Positions 52,115 to 62,447 of a DNA stretch of 64,000 nt are shown piece after piece. How positions within the stretch are numbered: the stretch's first letter is position 1; each line of letters begins with the position of its first letter. Position numbers and translations under genes: made by a program. The notes beneath the pieces are model-generated. The model was not told the DNA's origin, ran no database searches, and was given only the letters and a program-made list of their open reading frames with translations. This DNA comes from Mayfieldus sp963841445 (GTDB lineage: Bacteria; Actinomycetota; Thermoleophilia; Solirubrobacterales; 70-9): NCBI GenBank assembly GCA_963841445.1, contig CAWJCP010000002.1:1-64000 (forward strand). The letters run 5' to 3'.

Positions 52115-54505
52115 TCAGCTTGCACAGGCGCTTGCCGGTGCCGGGCGGTTGGGCGGGTAGGAGGGCGGCCGCGCCGCAGCCCCGGAGCCCCAGCGAGGCT
52201 TCGGCCGCGGCGCCAGCCTGAAGTGCAGATGCGCCCCGTGCGCGAGCGCGCAGTAGGAGGTCCATGGCTTCGCGTAGCGGTGGCCGTTGACGGCAAGGCC
52301 GCGCACGTAGCGAGCCGAGGGGCCGGCGCCGCTGGCGTCGATCCGCACCCGCTTGCCGCCGATGCGCAGGCTTGTGTGGGCAAAGAGCGGGCTCGAGAGC
52401 GCAAGCACCCCCGTTCCGGGGACCTCGGGGTAAAGGCCCAGGGCGCCGAAGACGTACCAGGCGGACAGCGTGCCGAGGTCGTCGTTGCCGGGGTAGCCGG
52501 CGGGTCGTGGCGCGTAGAGCGAGAGCATTGCCCGCCGCACCTGCGCTTGGGTCCTGAACGGGCGGCCGAGCCAGTCGTAGAGCCAGGGGGTGTGAAGCGT
52601 CGGCTCGTTTCCGAGCAGCGCGTGGTCGGTGTCGCCGCCGTCGGGAGAGTTGAGCACGCGCAGGAAGCGGTCGAGTCGCGCGGCGGCCCTGCCGCTTCCG
52701 CCGATCGCCCGGGCAAGGCCGAGCGGGTCGAAGGGGACCATCCAGGTGTACTGGACTGCATCGCCCTCGACGAATCCGGGCCCCCGCAGCGGGTTGTAGG
52801 CGGGCAGAAACGACCCGTTTGCCATTCGGGGCTCGATGAAGCCGCTGGCTGGATTGAAGAGCCGCCGCCAGCGCCCCGCCCTGCCCATGAAGCTCGAGTA
52901 GGTCGCCGGGTCGTTTGCGAAGCGGGCCGCGAACTGTGCGATCGAGAAGTCGGCGGTCTGGTACTCGAGGGTAGTCGCCGCCGAGGCCCACACGGCGTGG
53001 GGGCTTCCGAACAGCGAGTTCGCGTTGCGCTGCCCGGAGTCGATGTCATAGGGCAGATAGCCGAGCCGCTCGTAGTCGCTCAGGCCCTGGCGTTGAACGT
53101 AGGAGCCGGCGCTGTGGCATGTCTGGGTCGCGCCCTTGACCATCGCGGCAAGCGCGGCAGAGTGGTCGAAAGCGTCGGCTCCGAACGCCGCCGCGGAGGC
53201 GATGATCGGGTCCGACGGGTCGCCGACCATCGTCATGCCCTGACCGTTGGCGTAGGACCAGCGCGGCAGGCAGCCGCTCTGCGCGGCGTCGTTGAGCATC
53301 GAGCGGACGATCCCGCTCGCTCGAGCCGGCTTGAGCATCGCTAGCAGAGGGATCTGGGTCCGGTAGATGTCCCAGCCGGAGAAGTCGGCGTACTGGGTCT
53401 CGCCGCCGCTGGAGTGCAGCAAGCCGTCCATGCCCAGGTAGCTTCCGTCGGCGTCGTTGAAGGTCCGCGGCGCCAGCATCGCGTTGTAGAGAGCGGTGTA
53501 GAGGGTGGCGGTGTTGCGGTTGCGGCCGCCGCCGACCCTGATCGTGCCCAGCATCCGGTCCCAGCGCCGGCGCGCCTTGGCTGCGACGCGGTTGAAGGCG
53601 AAGCCGTGCTGCTCGGCGGCGAGGTTGCGACGGGCATCCTCGACGCTGACGAACGAGACCCCTATCGCCACCTGCAGTCCGCGCCTGTGGCGGGTGTCGA
53701 AGGTCGCGTAGGCGCCGGCCTGGGCGGTGTCGGACCCGTTGGTCGAGACCAGCCTGTCGTCGGCGGCGGCGGTGGAGCCGGGGCCCAGCGCTCCCCGTTG
53801 CCAGGTACCGAAGGCCTTGAAGGGCCGATTGAAACGAGCCGCGAAGTAGATCCGGTAGCGGGGCCGCTGGGCGCAGAAGAAGCCGCTGGAAGCGGATCCG
53901 GTGATCTCGCCTGCTGCGGGGTTTACCTGCACGTCGGCGTGGTCGTCAGGATTGGCGCTGCCGCCGGCGTTGATCAGCACGCTGGCATGGGAGTTACGCG
54001 GGAACGTGAAGCGGGCAAGGCCGGTGCGGGTGGTCGCGGTGAGGCGGGCGTCGATCCTGTGTCCGTGTCGGTTCAGCTGGGTCGCATAGAGCCCGGGATG
54101 GGAAGTCTCGTTCGCGTGACTGAACCCGGGCCGAAACTGCGGCGCAAGGTCGGCGCTGTGCGGGAGCGCCGGGGACTTCTGCAGCGGCTCGGTGGTCGGC
54201 AGCACCGGGAAGTCCGCATAGAGGGTGCAGCCGGCTCCGCTCAGGTGCGTGAGGCTGAAGCCGCGCGTGTGGGAGTCCCGGTAGTCATAGCCCCCCGAGG
54301 CTCCGTCGGGTGAGGTGTCAGGGCTGAACTGAACCATCCCGAACGGCATCGCCGCACCGGGAAAGTTGTGGCCGCCGCCGAAGGTGCCGGGGCCCGGGCG
54401 AGTGCCGGCGAGCGGATGAACGTGGTCGGCGAGGTCCGCGGTTGCGGGCGCCGGGGCGGCAAGCAGAATGCCGAGAGTCGCCACCAGGTAAGCGCGCCGC
54501 ATCAT
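52115..54505 (-). CDS. Secreted GH92 alpha-mannosidase
   Basis: A 796-residue exported protein with a signal peptide (MMRRAYLVATLGILLAAPA, cleavage likely after PATA). GH92 family marks: GTRPGPGTFGGGHNFPGAAM and MVQFSPDTSP near the start, SGWDIYRTQIPLLAML, and in the catalytic domain GNEPTLHTPWLYDW (about 630) and GNDDLGTLSAWYVF (about 672), which hold the calcium and acid/base region. Known GH92 enzymes are calcium-dependent exo-alpha-mannosidases acting with inversion. GAGGGG lies 8 nt before the ATG. It sits among glycosyltransferases and may trim or recycle a mannosylated envelope polymer; that link is inferred. Confidence 0.93.
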   Translation of the reverse strand: MMRRAYLVATLGILLAAPAPATADLADHVHPLAGTRPGPGTFGGGHNFPGAAMPFGMVQFSPDTSPDGASGGYDYRDSHTRGFSLTHLSGAGCTLYADFPVLPTTEPLQKSPALPHSADLAPQFRPGFSHANETSHPGLYATQLNRHGHRIDARLTATTRTGLARFTFPRNSHASVLINAGGSANPDDHADVQVNPAAGEITGSASSGFFCAQRPRYRIYFAARFNRPFKAFGTWQRGALGPGSTAAADDRLVSTNGSDTAQAGAYATFDTRHRRGLQVAIGVSFVSVEDARRNLAAEQHGFAFNRVAAKARRRWDRMLGTIRVGGGRNRNTATLYTALYNAMLAPRTFNDADGSYLGMDGLLHSSGGETQYADFSGWDIYRTQIPLLAMLKPARASGIVRSMLNDAAQSGCLPRWSYANGQGMTMVGDPSDPIIASAAAFGADAFDHSAALAAMVKGATQTCHSAGSYVQRQGLSDYERLGYLPYDIDSGQRNANSLFGSPHAVWASAATTLEYQTADFSIAQFAARFANDPATYSSFMGRAGRWRRLFNPASGFIEPRMANGSFLPAYNPLRGPGFVEGDAVQYTWMVPFDPLGLARAIGGSGRAAARLDRFLRVLNSPDGGDTDHALLGNEPTLHTPWLYDWLGRPFRTQAQVRRAMLSLYAPRPAGYPGNDDLGTLSAWYVFGALGLYPEVPGTGVLALSSPLFAHTSLRIGGKRVRIDASGAGPSARYVRGLAVNGHRYAKPWTSYCALAHGAHLHFRLAPRPKPRWGSGAAARPPSYPPNRPAPASACAS

Positions 54506-54540
54506 CAGGTCAACCCCTCGCCCGTGGCGGGGTTGTCCTG

Positions 54541-54575
54541 CGAACCTAAAGATCTTCTCTAAAAGTTTGAGAACC
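54541..54575. promoter_or_regulatory. AT-rich divergent promoter region between GH92 and membrane protein B
   Basis: The lowest-GC stretch of this neighbourhood. TAGGTT on the minus strand (54542-54547) fits GH92 with a leader of about 30 nt. AAGATCTT is a short palindrome here. TAAAAG on + (54558-54563) could serve the right-hand gene. Confidence 0.35.
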
Positions 54576-54580
54576 GTCTG

Positions 54581-56644
54581 ATGCTTGACCCTCCCCAGTA
54601 CCTGCTCGGCAGCGGCGCCCTGCTGCTCTGCGTCGGCTCGCTCGCTCTCGCGGCGACACGGGTCCGGGGGCGGCTCCTCTTCGGATGGTCCGGGCTGCCG
54701 GCGCGCTTGGCTGACGTCGTACTCACTCTGGCGCTGCTGATCTGGACCTGCGAGCTGCTCGGGGCGTTCGGCCTGCTCGGCAGGCTGCCTCTGCTCCTCG
54801 CCTGCCTTGCGACCGGCGCCGCGATTCGGCTCGCGGTAGCGGCGCCGGGGAAGCGGAGCGCCGATCCGCCGCCGGAGCCATCGCCCGGCGCTTGGGGGGC
54901 TCGCTTGGGAGCGGCGATCGCCGCCGTCGTGATCGCGCATTGGATGATCGGAACGGTCGACGCCCTGCGCTTCGGCATCACCAGCTACGACTCAACCTGG
55001 TACCACATGCCGTTCGCCGCGCACTTCGCGCAGACGGGCTCGACGCTTGACTTCGCTTTCGTCTCCCCGCGTTACCTGTCCTGGTTTTATCCGCAGAACT
55101 CCGAGTTGCTGCACGGGGCGGGGATCGTGCTCCTGCGCCGCGACCTGCTCTCGCCACTTCTCAACCTGCTTTGGCTCGGCGGTTGCCTGGCCGCGGCCTG
55201 GTCCGTGGGGCGACCCTATGGAAAGGGGCACTGGACGTTGGTCGCGGCGGCCGTCCTGCTCGACTCCGGCGTTATGGCCGATCAGGCCGGGCAGGCGCGT
55301 AACGACACGCTCGGGGTCTTCTTCCTGCTCGTCGCGCTGGCGATCCTGGTCACCGCGGCGGCTGCCGACCGCGAGTGCGGGCCGCGGCTTGGCCCGCTTG
55401 CCGTCGCCGGACTCTCGATCGGGCTGGCGGCGGGCACGAAGCTGACCTTTCTGGCCCCGGCCGCGGCCATGCTGATCGGTATCCCGACCATCGTCGCGGT
55501 CGGGCGGCGATGGCGCGCCCTGCGTGCATTCGCCGCCCCGCTGATCGGCGGTTGTGGATTCTGGTACCTGCGCAACATCGCTTTCGCGGGCAACCCGCTG
55601 CCCTGGATTCGCAGCGTCGGTCCGCTGCGGCTCGATGGCCCCGATCAGGGCCTTGGGGGCAGGCCCCAGCACTCGGTGCTCGACTACTTCGGCAACGGGG
55701 ACGTCTGGCGGCGCTGGCTCGAGCCCGATCTCAGCCACCGGCTCGGCGAGCTTTGGCCCGTGCTGCTGGCCCTGGCGGCGCTCGCCGCTTTCGTCTGCCT
55801 GCTGCGCGGAAGCCCGACCCTGCGGCTGGCCGGCTTCGCCGCCGTCGCTGCCCTGCTCGCCTACCTGCTCGACGGCACCTCGGCCGAGGGCCCGGCGGGG
55901 ATTCCGCAGGGCTTCGCGTCCAGCTTGCGCCATCTGCTGCCGGCGCTCTTTCTCTGTTTGGTGCTGGCGCCGCTCGTCCTCGGCCGCGCCGGGCGGGCCG
56001 GATGGGCGCTTGCCGGCGCGCTTGCGGCCCTGCTGGTGGCGAGCGATCTCTCGGCCACGACTTGGCGTCCCGGCTTCGCTATCGCGGCGGCGGTCGCGGT
56101 CGTGGCGATCCTCTGCCTACCGACGGTGCGCGGGCGCCTGCACCTGCCGGTCCTCTCCATCCCGGGACGCCGGGTCGGGCTGCGTCCGATCACCACAATC
56201 CTTCTGACCGCCGCGATAGCGACGCCGCTTGTCGGCGGCTGGTTCATCCAGCGCGACTACCTCAGCGACCGCTACGCCGGCCAGGCCTTTCGCTCGGCTG
56301 GGCTTTCCGCGGCGTTTGACTGGGCCGCCGGACAGCGCCAGCAGCGGATCGCGACGACGGTGCCGATCCAGTACCCGTTGATGGGAACCGACCTGTCGAA
56401 CCGGGTCGACTTTCTCGGCCGCCACGGCGCCGACGCCGCCTTCCACCACTTTCGCGGCTGCAGGGCCTGGCGGGCCGCCCTCGCGGCGGGCCGCTATCGC
56501 TACGTGGTCACCGCAGGCGGGCGCTTGCCCTCGGATCGGGGCTCGAGCCGCTGCCTGGTCTCCCACCCGGGGGCGCGCCTGGTCATCCACGCGAAGAAGA
56601 TCTTCGTCTTCCGCCTCCATGCGCAGCGCAGCTCGCGCTCCTGA
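54581..56644 (+). CDS. GT-C-like polytopic membrane protein B (paralogue of A)
   Basis: A 687-residue membrane protein with the same architecture as the gene at 47862-50012. Shared signatures in the same order: SYDSTWYHMPFAAHFAQ, WFYPQNSELLHGAGIV, DSGVMADQAGQARND, GCGFWYLRN, NPLPWIRSVGPLRLDGPDQ, YPLMGTDLSNRVDFLGRH. About 13 membrane segments and a short soluble C-terminus. Uncharacterised; probably a polyprenyl-phosphate-sugar-dependent glycosyltransferase by resemblance to GT-C topology. Divergent from GH92. Confidence 0.8.
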   Translation: MLDPPQYLLGSGALLLCVGSLALAATRVRGRLLFGWSGLPARLADVVLTLALLIWTCELLGAFGLLGRLPLLLACLATGAAIRLAVAAPGKRSADPPPEPSPGAWGARLGAAIAAVVIAHWMIGTVDALRFGITSYDSTWYHMPFAAHFAQTGSTLDFAFVSPRYLSWFYPQNSELLHGAGIVLLRRDLLSPLLNLLWLGGCLAAAWSVGRPYGKGHWTLVAAAVLLDSGVMADQAGQARNDTLGVFFLLVALAILVTAAAADRECGPRLGPLAVAGLSIGLAAGTKLTFLAPAAAMLIGIPTIVAVGRRWRALRAFAAPLIGGCGFWYLRNIAFAGNPLPWIRSVGPLRLDGPDQGLGGRPQHSVLDYFGNGDVWRRWLEPDLSHRLGELWPVLLALAALAAFVCLLRGSPTLRLAGFAAVAALLAYLLDGTSAEGPAGIPQGFASSLRHLLPALFLCLVLAPLVLGRAGRAGWALAGALAALLVASDLSATTWRPGFAIAAAVAVVAILCLPTVRGRLHLPVLSIPGRRVGLRPITTILLTAAIATPLVGGWFIQRDYLSDRYAGQAFRSAGLSAAFDWAAGQRQQRIATTVPIQYPLMGTDLSNRVDFLGRHGADAAFHHFRGCRAWRAALAAGRYRYVVTAGGRLPSDRGSSRCLVSHPGARLVIHAKKIFVFRLHAQRSSRS

Positions 56645-56671
56645 GGGGGATGCTGGCGCATCAACGCCCGC

Positions 56672-56677
56672 CATACT
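56672..56677 (+). promoter_or_regulatory. -10-like box for lepA
   Basis: CATACT ends 9 nt before the GTG start of lepA; no ribosome binding site is obvious. Confidence 0.3.
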
Positions 56678-56686
56678 CACGCTCCA

Positions 56687-58472
<1,786 letters not shown>

Positions 58473-58480
<8 letters not shown>

Positions 58481-58886
58481 CGCGGAGCGAAACGTCGCCC
58501 GCGCGCGGGCGGCAAACGAAGCGTTCCGGCGCGGCGACATCGAAGCGTTCCTTGCCACCATGCACCCGGAGGTCGAGATCTTCAGCACCCCGGACCTGCC
58601 CAATCCGGGCAGCTTCACCGGCCGGGAGGGCTGGATCGAGTGGACCAGCGAATGGTTCGAGGCCTGGGAGGGCTTCGAGGTCGAGATCGAGGAATACGAG
58701 CCGGTCGGTGACCACCACGTCCTCATGGCGGCGCGCCAGAGCGCCAAGGGCGCCGGCAGCGGCGTCCCGGTCGAGATGCGGGTCTGGTACATGACCGAGT
58801 ACGAAGACGGCCTCGCGACCCGGTTCCATCTTTACCCGTCACGCGAGCAGGCACTCGAGGCGGCCCGGGCGGGCGAGGCCGGCTAG
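58473..58886 (+). CDS. SnoaL/NTF2-like protein
   Basis: A 137-residue cone-shaped NTF2-like fold: NEAFRRGDIEAFLATMHPEVEIFSTPD, FTGREGWIEWTSEWFEAWEGFEVEIEEYEPVGDHHVLMAARQ. Ligand or reaction unknown. The ATG overlaps the lepA stop by 8 nt. Its stop (TAG) shares the sequence CTAG with the stop of the convergent YbjQ gene. Confidence 0.85.
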
Positions 58887-59203
58887 GTCTTGGTGATCTT
58901 GACCGCCGTCCCGTAGGCGCAGATCTCGGTCCAGGTCGAACCGAGCTCCGAGGTGTCGAAGCGAAAGGCGATGATCGCGTCGGCGCCCTTCCCCTCCGCC
59001 TCCTCGACGAGGCGATCGGTGGCGTGGGCGCGCCCGTCGGCAAGCATCTTGGTCATCCCCTTCAGCTCGCCGCCGCCGAGCGATTTCAGCGCCGCGCCGA
59101 TCTGCGAGCCGATGTTGCGGGAGCGAACCGTGAGGCCGAAGACCTCGCCGAGCACCTCGTCGATCGTGTAGCCGGGCAGGTCGTTCATCGTCGTGATGAT
59201 CAT
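58883..59203 (-). CDS. YbjQ/UPF0145 family protein
   Basis: A 106-residue protein of the YbjQ (heavy-metal-binding, UPF0145) family: MNDLPGYTIDEVLGEVFGLTVRSRN, the signature IGAALKSLGGGELKGMTKML, and GADAIIAFRFDTSELG. Forms pentamers in known structures. GGAG sits 6 nt before the ATG at 59203, settling the start against a longer open frame. Function uncertain. Confidence 0.9.
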   Translation of the reverse strand: MIITTMNDLPGYTIDEVLGEVFGLTVRSRNIGSQIGAALKSLGGGELKGMTKMLADGRAHATDRLVEEAEGKGADAIIAFRFDTSELGSTWTEICAYGTAVKITKT

Positions 59204-59267
59204 GGATATCTCCGCTTCGCGCTCGCCCGGAGCGATTGCGCCTTGCTTGAGCATCGCGCTCCCGCGC

Positions 59268-59294
59268 AACCTACCGCTTCGCCGCCAATACAAT
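59268..59294. promoter_or_regulatory. Divergent promoter region: YbjQ gene and hotdog dehydratase
   Basis: TAGGTT on the minus strand (59268-59273) with a leader of about 57 nt for the YbjQ gene; TACAAT on + (59289-59294), ending 11 nt before the ATG of the dehydratase gene. Confidence 0.35.
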
Positions 59295-59305
59295 CCGCCG
59301 CCGAG

Positions 59306-59746
59306 ATGCCGGTCTCCAAGGACGCAATCGGAAAGCAATGGCCGCCGGTCACCTACCAGGCGGGCCGCGAGAAGATCCGCGAGTACGCGAACGCGATCGG
59401 GGCCCAGAATCAGGTCCACCACGACCGTGAGGCAGCGTTGGCGGCCGGCTACCGCGACGTGGTCGCGCCGCCGATGTTCTGCGTCGTCTACAGCGCCCCC
59501 GCGATCGCGCCGGGGATCCTTGACCCCGAGGTCGGGATCAACTTCGCGACCATGGTGCACGGCGGCCAGGAGTTCGTCTGGGGCGAGCCGGTCTGCTCCG
59601 GCGACGAGCTGACCACGACTGCGACGCTTGCCGACGTCTTCCAGAAGGACGACAAGGGCTTTTACGTCTTCGAGTCGGAGTCGGTAAACCAGGAAGGCGA
59701 GCAGACTGTGCGCGGCGTCTGGACGAACATCGTCAGGGGGGTCTGA
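59306..59746 (+). CDS. MaoC-N/FAS1-like hotdog protein (dehydratase subunit)
   Basis: A 146-residue hotdog-fold protein like the non-catalytic subunit of (3R)-hydroxyacyl-ACP dehydratases (HadA/HadC type): WPPVTYQAGREKIREYANAIGAQNQVHHD, VVAPPMFCVVYSAPAI, LTTTATLADVFQKDDKGFYVFESE. It lacks the D-x-N-P-x-H catalytic motif, which is in the next gene. Together they would dehydrate 3-hydroxyacyl thioesters in fatty acid elongation. Confidence 0.88.
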   Translation: MPVSKDAIGKQWPPVTYQAGREKIREYANAIGAQNQVHHDREAALAAGYRDVVAPPMFCVVYSAPAIAPGILDPEVGINFATMVHGGQEFVWGEPVCSGDELTTTATLADVFQKDDKGFYVFESESVNQEGEQTVRGVWTNIVRGV

Positions 59747-60138
59747 TGGCCGACCTCGCCAAGGGCGAAGCGATCCCGGAATTGCGCGAGACGCCGGACA
59801 AGTACCTGCCGCACCGCTACGCGGGGGCGTCCGGGGACTTCAACCCGATCCACATCGATCCCGAGTTCGCCAAGCAGGTCGGACTGCCCGGCAACATCCT
59901 TCACGGCCTTTACATGATGGCCCTGGTCGCGCGCGCCAACGCGCAGATCGCCGACGGCGACCCGAAGGCCCTCAAGCGGCTTTCGGTCCAGTTCCGCGGC
60001 ATGGGCGCGCCCGAGCAGGAGATCGTCGTCTCCGGCGAGGTCACCGCGGTGGAAGGCAACCGCATCCACACGGAATGCGTCGCGAAGCAAGGTGACAAGA
60101 GGGTCATCCGCAACGCGGTCGCGGAAGTAGAGCTCTAG
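59746..60138 (+). CDS. MaoC-like (R)-hydroxyacyl dehydratase, catalytic subunit
   Basis: A 130-residue MaoC/HadB-type hotdog protein with the catalytic motif ASGDFNPIHIDPEFAKQ (Asp and His, about residues 28-44) and LPGNILHGLYMM. Its ATG overlaps the TGA of the partner gene by one base, so the subunits are made together. Substrate is an acyl-ACP or acyl-CoA; which one is not shown by sequence. Confidence 0.9.
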   Translation: MADLAKGEAIPELRETPDKYLPHRYAGASGDFNPIHIDPEFAKQVGLPGNILHGLYMMALVARANAQIADGDPKALKRLSVQFRGMGAPEQEIVVSGEVTAVEGNRIHTECVAKQGDKRVIRNAVAEVEL

Positions 60139-60236
60139 GCAGCTTCCGCGGGTGGCGGCGGCGGCGGGGCCCCCGCACGGGCCGCAGGCCGGCTCGAGAG
60201 AAACAAGTTCACGAGGCGGACGTGGCCGCGCCGAGG

Positions 60237-60268
60237 ACGGGCGGGGAGCCGCCGCCGACAGGACCCGC
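60237..60268 (-). repeat. Dispersed intergenic repeat, family 2, copy 2 (inverted)
   Basis: On the minus strand GCGGGTCCTGTC, eight bases (GGCGGCGG), then CTCCCCGCCCGT: the same two 12-nt blocks as at 25842-25877. It lies between the dehydratase genes and hrcA. The rest of this 167-bp gap is GC-rich without other clear signals. Confidence 0.6.
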
Positions 60269-60293
60269 GGCCGGGCGCCTGCGAGCCTACTTC

Positions 60294-60299
60294 TAGAAT
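60294..60299 (+). promoter_or_regulatory. -10-like box for hrcA, leaderless spacing
   Basis: TAGAAT ends 6 nt before the hrcA ATG. No CIRCE inverted repeat is visible in the upstream gap. Confidence 0.4.
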
Positions 60300-60305
60300 T
60301 CACGC

Positions 60306-61328
60306 ATGCTCTCTGAGCGGCAGGAGGAAATCTTGCGCTGCGTCGTCGGCGCCTACCTGGAGTCCGGCAAGCCGGTTGGCTCCAAGACCGTCGCCGGGCA
60401 GGGCGACATCGGCTGGAGCGCCTCCACGGTGCGCGGCGAGCTGGCCGCCCTCGAGCAGGCCGGCTTCCTGAACCACCCGCACACCTCGGCGGGAAGGGTG
60501 CCCACCGATGCCGGCTACCGTCGATACGTCGACGTGCTGCTGGCCGGCGGTCCGGCGCCCGGCGGGGCGCGGGTGGAGCTGGAGCTCTCGCGGATGCGGG
60601 CCGAAGTCGACGAGGCGATGCGCGAGACGACGACGGCGCTCTCGAAGATGACCGACCTCGTCGCGCTTGTCACCGCGCCGCCGCTGGACACCGCGACAAT
60701 CCACCGGGTCGAAGCGCTGCTCCTGCAGCCGACCGTGGTGATGGTCGTCGTGATCAGCTCCGCCGGCGGAGTTACCAAGCGGACCTTCAGCTTCGAGCAG
60801 CCGGTTGACACCGGGCTGGTCGAATGGGCGTCGCAGTACCTCAACGAGCGCCTCTCCGGGCTCGGCCTCGGGGCGCGGATGATCGTCGACCGGCTGGCGG
60901 ACCCGGAGCTCGCCGTCGCCGAGCAGCGCTTCCTGAACAGCATTCGTAGCGCCTTCAGCTCCCTCGAGGGAGCCGGGGAGCAGCAGCTCTACATGGAGGG
61001 CGCCGCGCGGCTGCTCTCCGAGAGCCACTTCGACGACCTGCCCGACATCGATCGCCTGATGCGTGTCCTCGAGCGCCGCGCCGCGGTCTTGCGGATGCTC
61101 CGCTCGGCACTCGACGAGCGCTCTGTCTTCCTCTGGATCGGCGACGAGAACCCGCAGCCGGAGCTGCGCACGGTGAGCGTCGTGGGGGCCAACTACGGGC
61201 TTGGCTATCGAAACCTCGGCTCGGTCGGCGTCGTCGGGCCGCTGCGGATGGACTACGCGACCGCGATCGCCTCGGTGCGTGATACGGCACGCGAGCTCTC
61301 GCGCTACTTCGAGTCCGTCTACGAGTAG
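60306..61328 (+). CDS. hrcA: Heat-inducible transcriptional repressor HrcA
   Basis: A 340-residue HrcA. N-terminal winged helix (LSERQEEILRCVVGAYLESGKPVGSKTVA; SASTVRGELAALEQAGFLNHPHTSAGRVPTDAGYR), then the GAF-like dimerisation and inserted domain, ending VGPLRMDYATAIASVRDTARELSRYF. It represses chaperone genes by binding CIRCE. Forms an operon with dnaJ (3-nt gap), prmA and a DUF2269 gene. grpE and dnaK are not here. Confidence 0.96.
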   Translation: MLSERQEEILRCVVGAYLESGKPVGSKTVAGQGDIGWSASTVRGELAALEQAGFLNHPHTSAGRVPTDAGYRRYVDVLLAGGPAPGGARVELELSRMRAEVDEAMRETTTALSKMTDLVALVTAPPLDTATIHRVEALLLQPTVVMVVVISSAGGVTKRTFSFEQPVDTGLVEWASQYLNERLSGLGLGARMIVDRLADPELAVAEQRFLNSIRSAFSSLEGAGEQQLYMEGAARLLSESHFDDLPDIDRLMRVLERRAAVLRMLRSALDERSVFLWIGDENPQPELRTVSVVGANYGLGYRNLGSVGVVGPLRMDYATAIASVRDTARELSRYFESVYE

Positions 61329-61331
61329 GCG

Positions 61332-62447
61332 ATGGCAACCGATTACTACGAGCTGCTCGGCCTCGGCCGCGACGCCTCCGAGCAGGAGATAAAGAAGGCC
61401 TTCCGGCGGGTCGCGCGCGAGCTGCACCCCGACGTCAACACACACGACCCCGAGGCCGAGGAGAAGTTCAAGGAGGCCGCCGAGGCGTACGAGGTGCTCT
61501 CGGACCCCTGGCGGCGGCAGACCTACGACTCCTTCGGCCGCGACGGGCTGCGCTCCGGCGGCTGGGCCCCGCGCAGCTCCGGCTTCGGCTCGATCGACGA
61601 CATCTTCCAGGCCTTCTTCGGCGCCGATGACCCGTTCGGCTTCGGCCGCAGCGGGCCGGCCAGCGGCGGCGACATCGCCGCGACGATCGAGGTGTCCCTG
61701 GAAGAAGTCGCCGAGGGCGTCACGCGTAAGCTCAGGTTCGACGCGGTCATGCGCTGCGAGCACTGCCGCGGCAACGGCGCCGAGCCGGGGACCCCGATTC
61801 GCACCTGCGAGCGTTGCGGTGGCAAGGGCCAGGTTCGCTACGTCTCGCGCACCGCATTCGGCCAGCTTGTCCGGGCGGCGGACTGCGAGGACTGCCACGG
61901 CGATGGAAAGGTCGCCGAGACGCCCTGCGCGGAGTGCAGCGGTTCGGGCCGCCGCGCCGGCATTCGCCACTTCGACGTCGAGGTGCCGGCCGGGATCGCC
62001 GACGGGCAGCGGATCCGAATCGCCGGCGCCGGGCATGCCGGGGATCCCGGCGGACACCCCGGGGACCTTTACGTCGAGGTGCGGGTCGCCGAGGACGATC
62101 GCTTCCACCGCGACGGGGAGGACCTGGTGTCGATCGTCGACGTCGCGGCGCCCGCGGCGATGCTCGGGGCGACGGTCGAGGTCGAGACCCTCGACGGCGT
62201 CCGCGAGGTTGCGGTCCCGCCCGGCTCTCAGGGCGGGACCGAGGTGCAGCTGCGCGGCCTCGGCCTGCCGCGGCTCGGCGACCACCATCGCGGCGATCAC
62301 CGCGTGGTCATCAACGTGGTCGTGCCCGGGAATCTCAGCGACGAGCAGCGCCGTCTCGCCGAGCGGCTCAACGAGACGATCGAGCCCGAGAACCTGCAGC
62401 CCTCGCAGGAAGGCTTCTTCTCGCGGGTGCGCCGCGCCCTCGGGTGA
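61332..62447 (+). CDS. dnaJ: Chaperone protein DnaJ
   Basis: A 371-residue type I DnaJ. J domain with HPD in ARELHPDVN (about residues 34-40), a short Gly/Phe region (GFGSIDDIFQAFFGADDPFGFG), four zinc repeats (CEHCRGNG, CERCGGKG, CEDCHGDG, CAECSGSG, about 138-207), then C-terminal peptide-binding domains. Actinobacterial second DnaJ of the hrcA-linked type. Stop overlaps prmA start (GTGA). Confidence 0.97.
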   Translation: MATDYYELLGLGRDASEQEIKKAFRRVARELHPDVNTHDPEAEEKFKEAAEAYEVLSDPWRRQTYDSFGRDGLRSGGWAPRSSGFGSIDDIFQAFFGADDPFGFGRSGPASGGDIAATIEVSLEEVAEGVTRKLRFDAVMRCEHCRGNGAEPGTPIRTCERCGGKGQVRYVSRTAFGQLVRAADCEDCHGDGKVAETPCAECSGSGRRAGIRHFDVEVPAGIADGQRIRIAGAGHAGDPGGHPGDLYVEVRVAEDDRFHRDGEDLVSIVDVAAPAAMLGATVEVETLDGVREVAVPPGSQGGTEVQLRGLGLPRLGDHHRGDHRVVINVVVPGNLSDEQRRLAERLNETIEPENLQPSQEGFFSRVRRALG

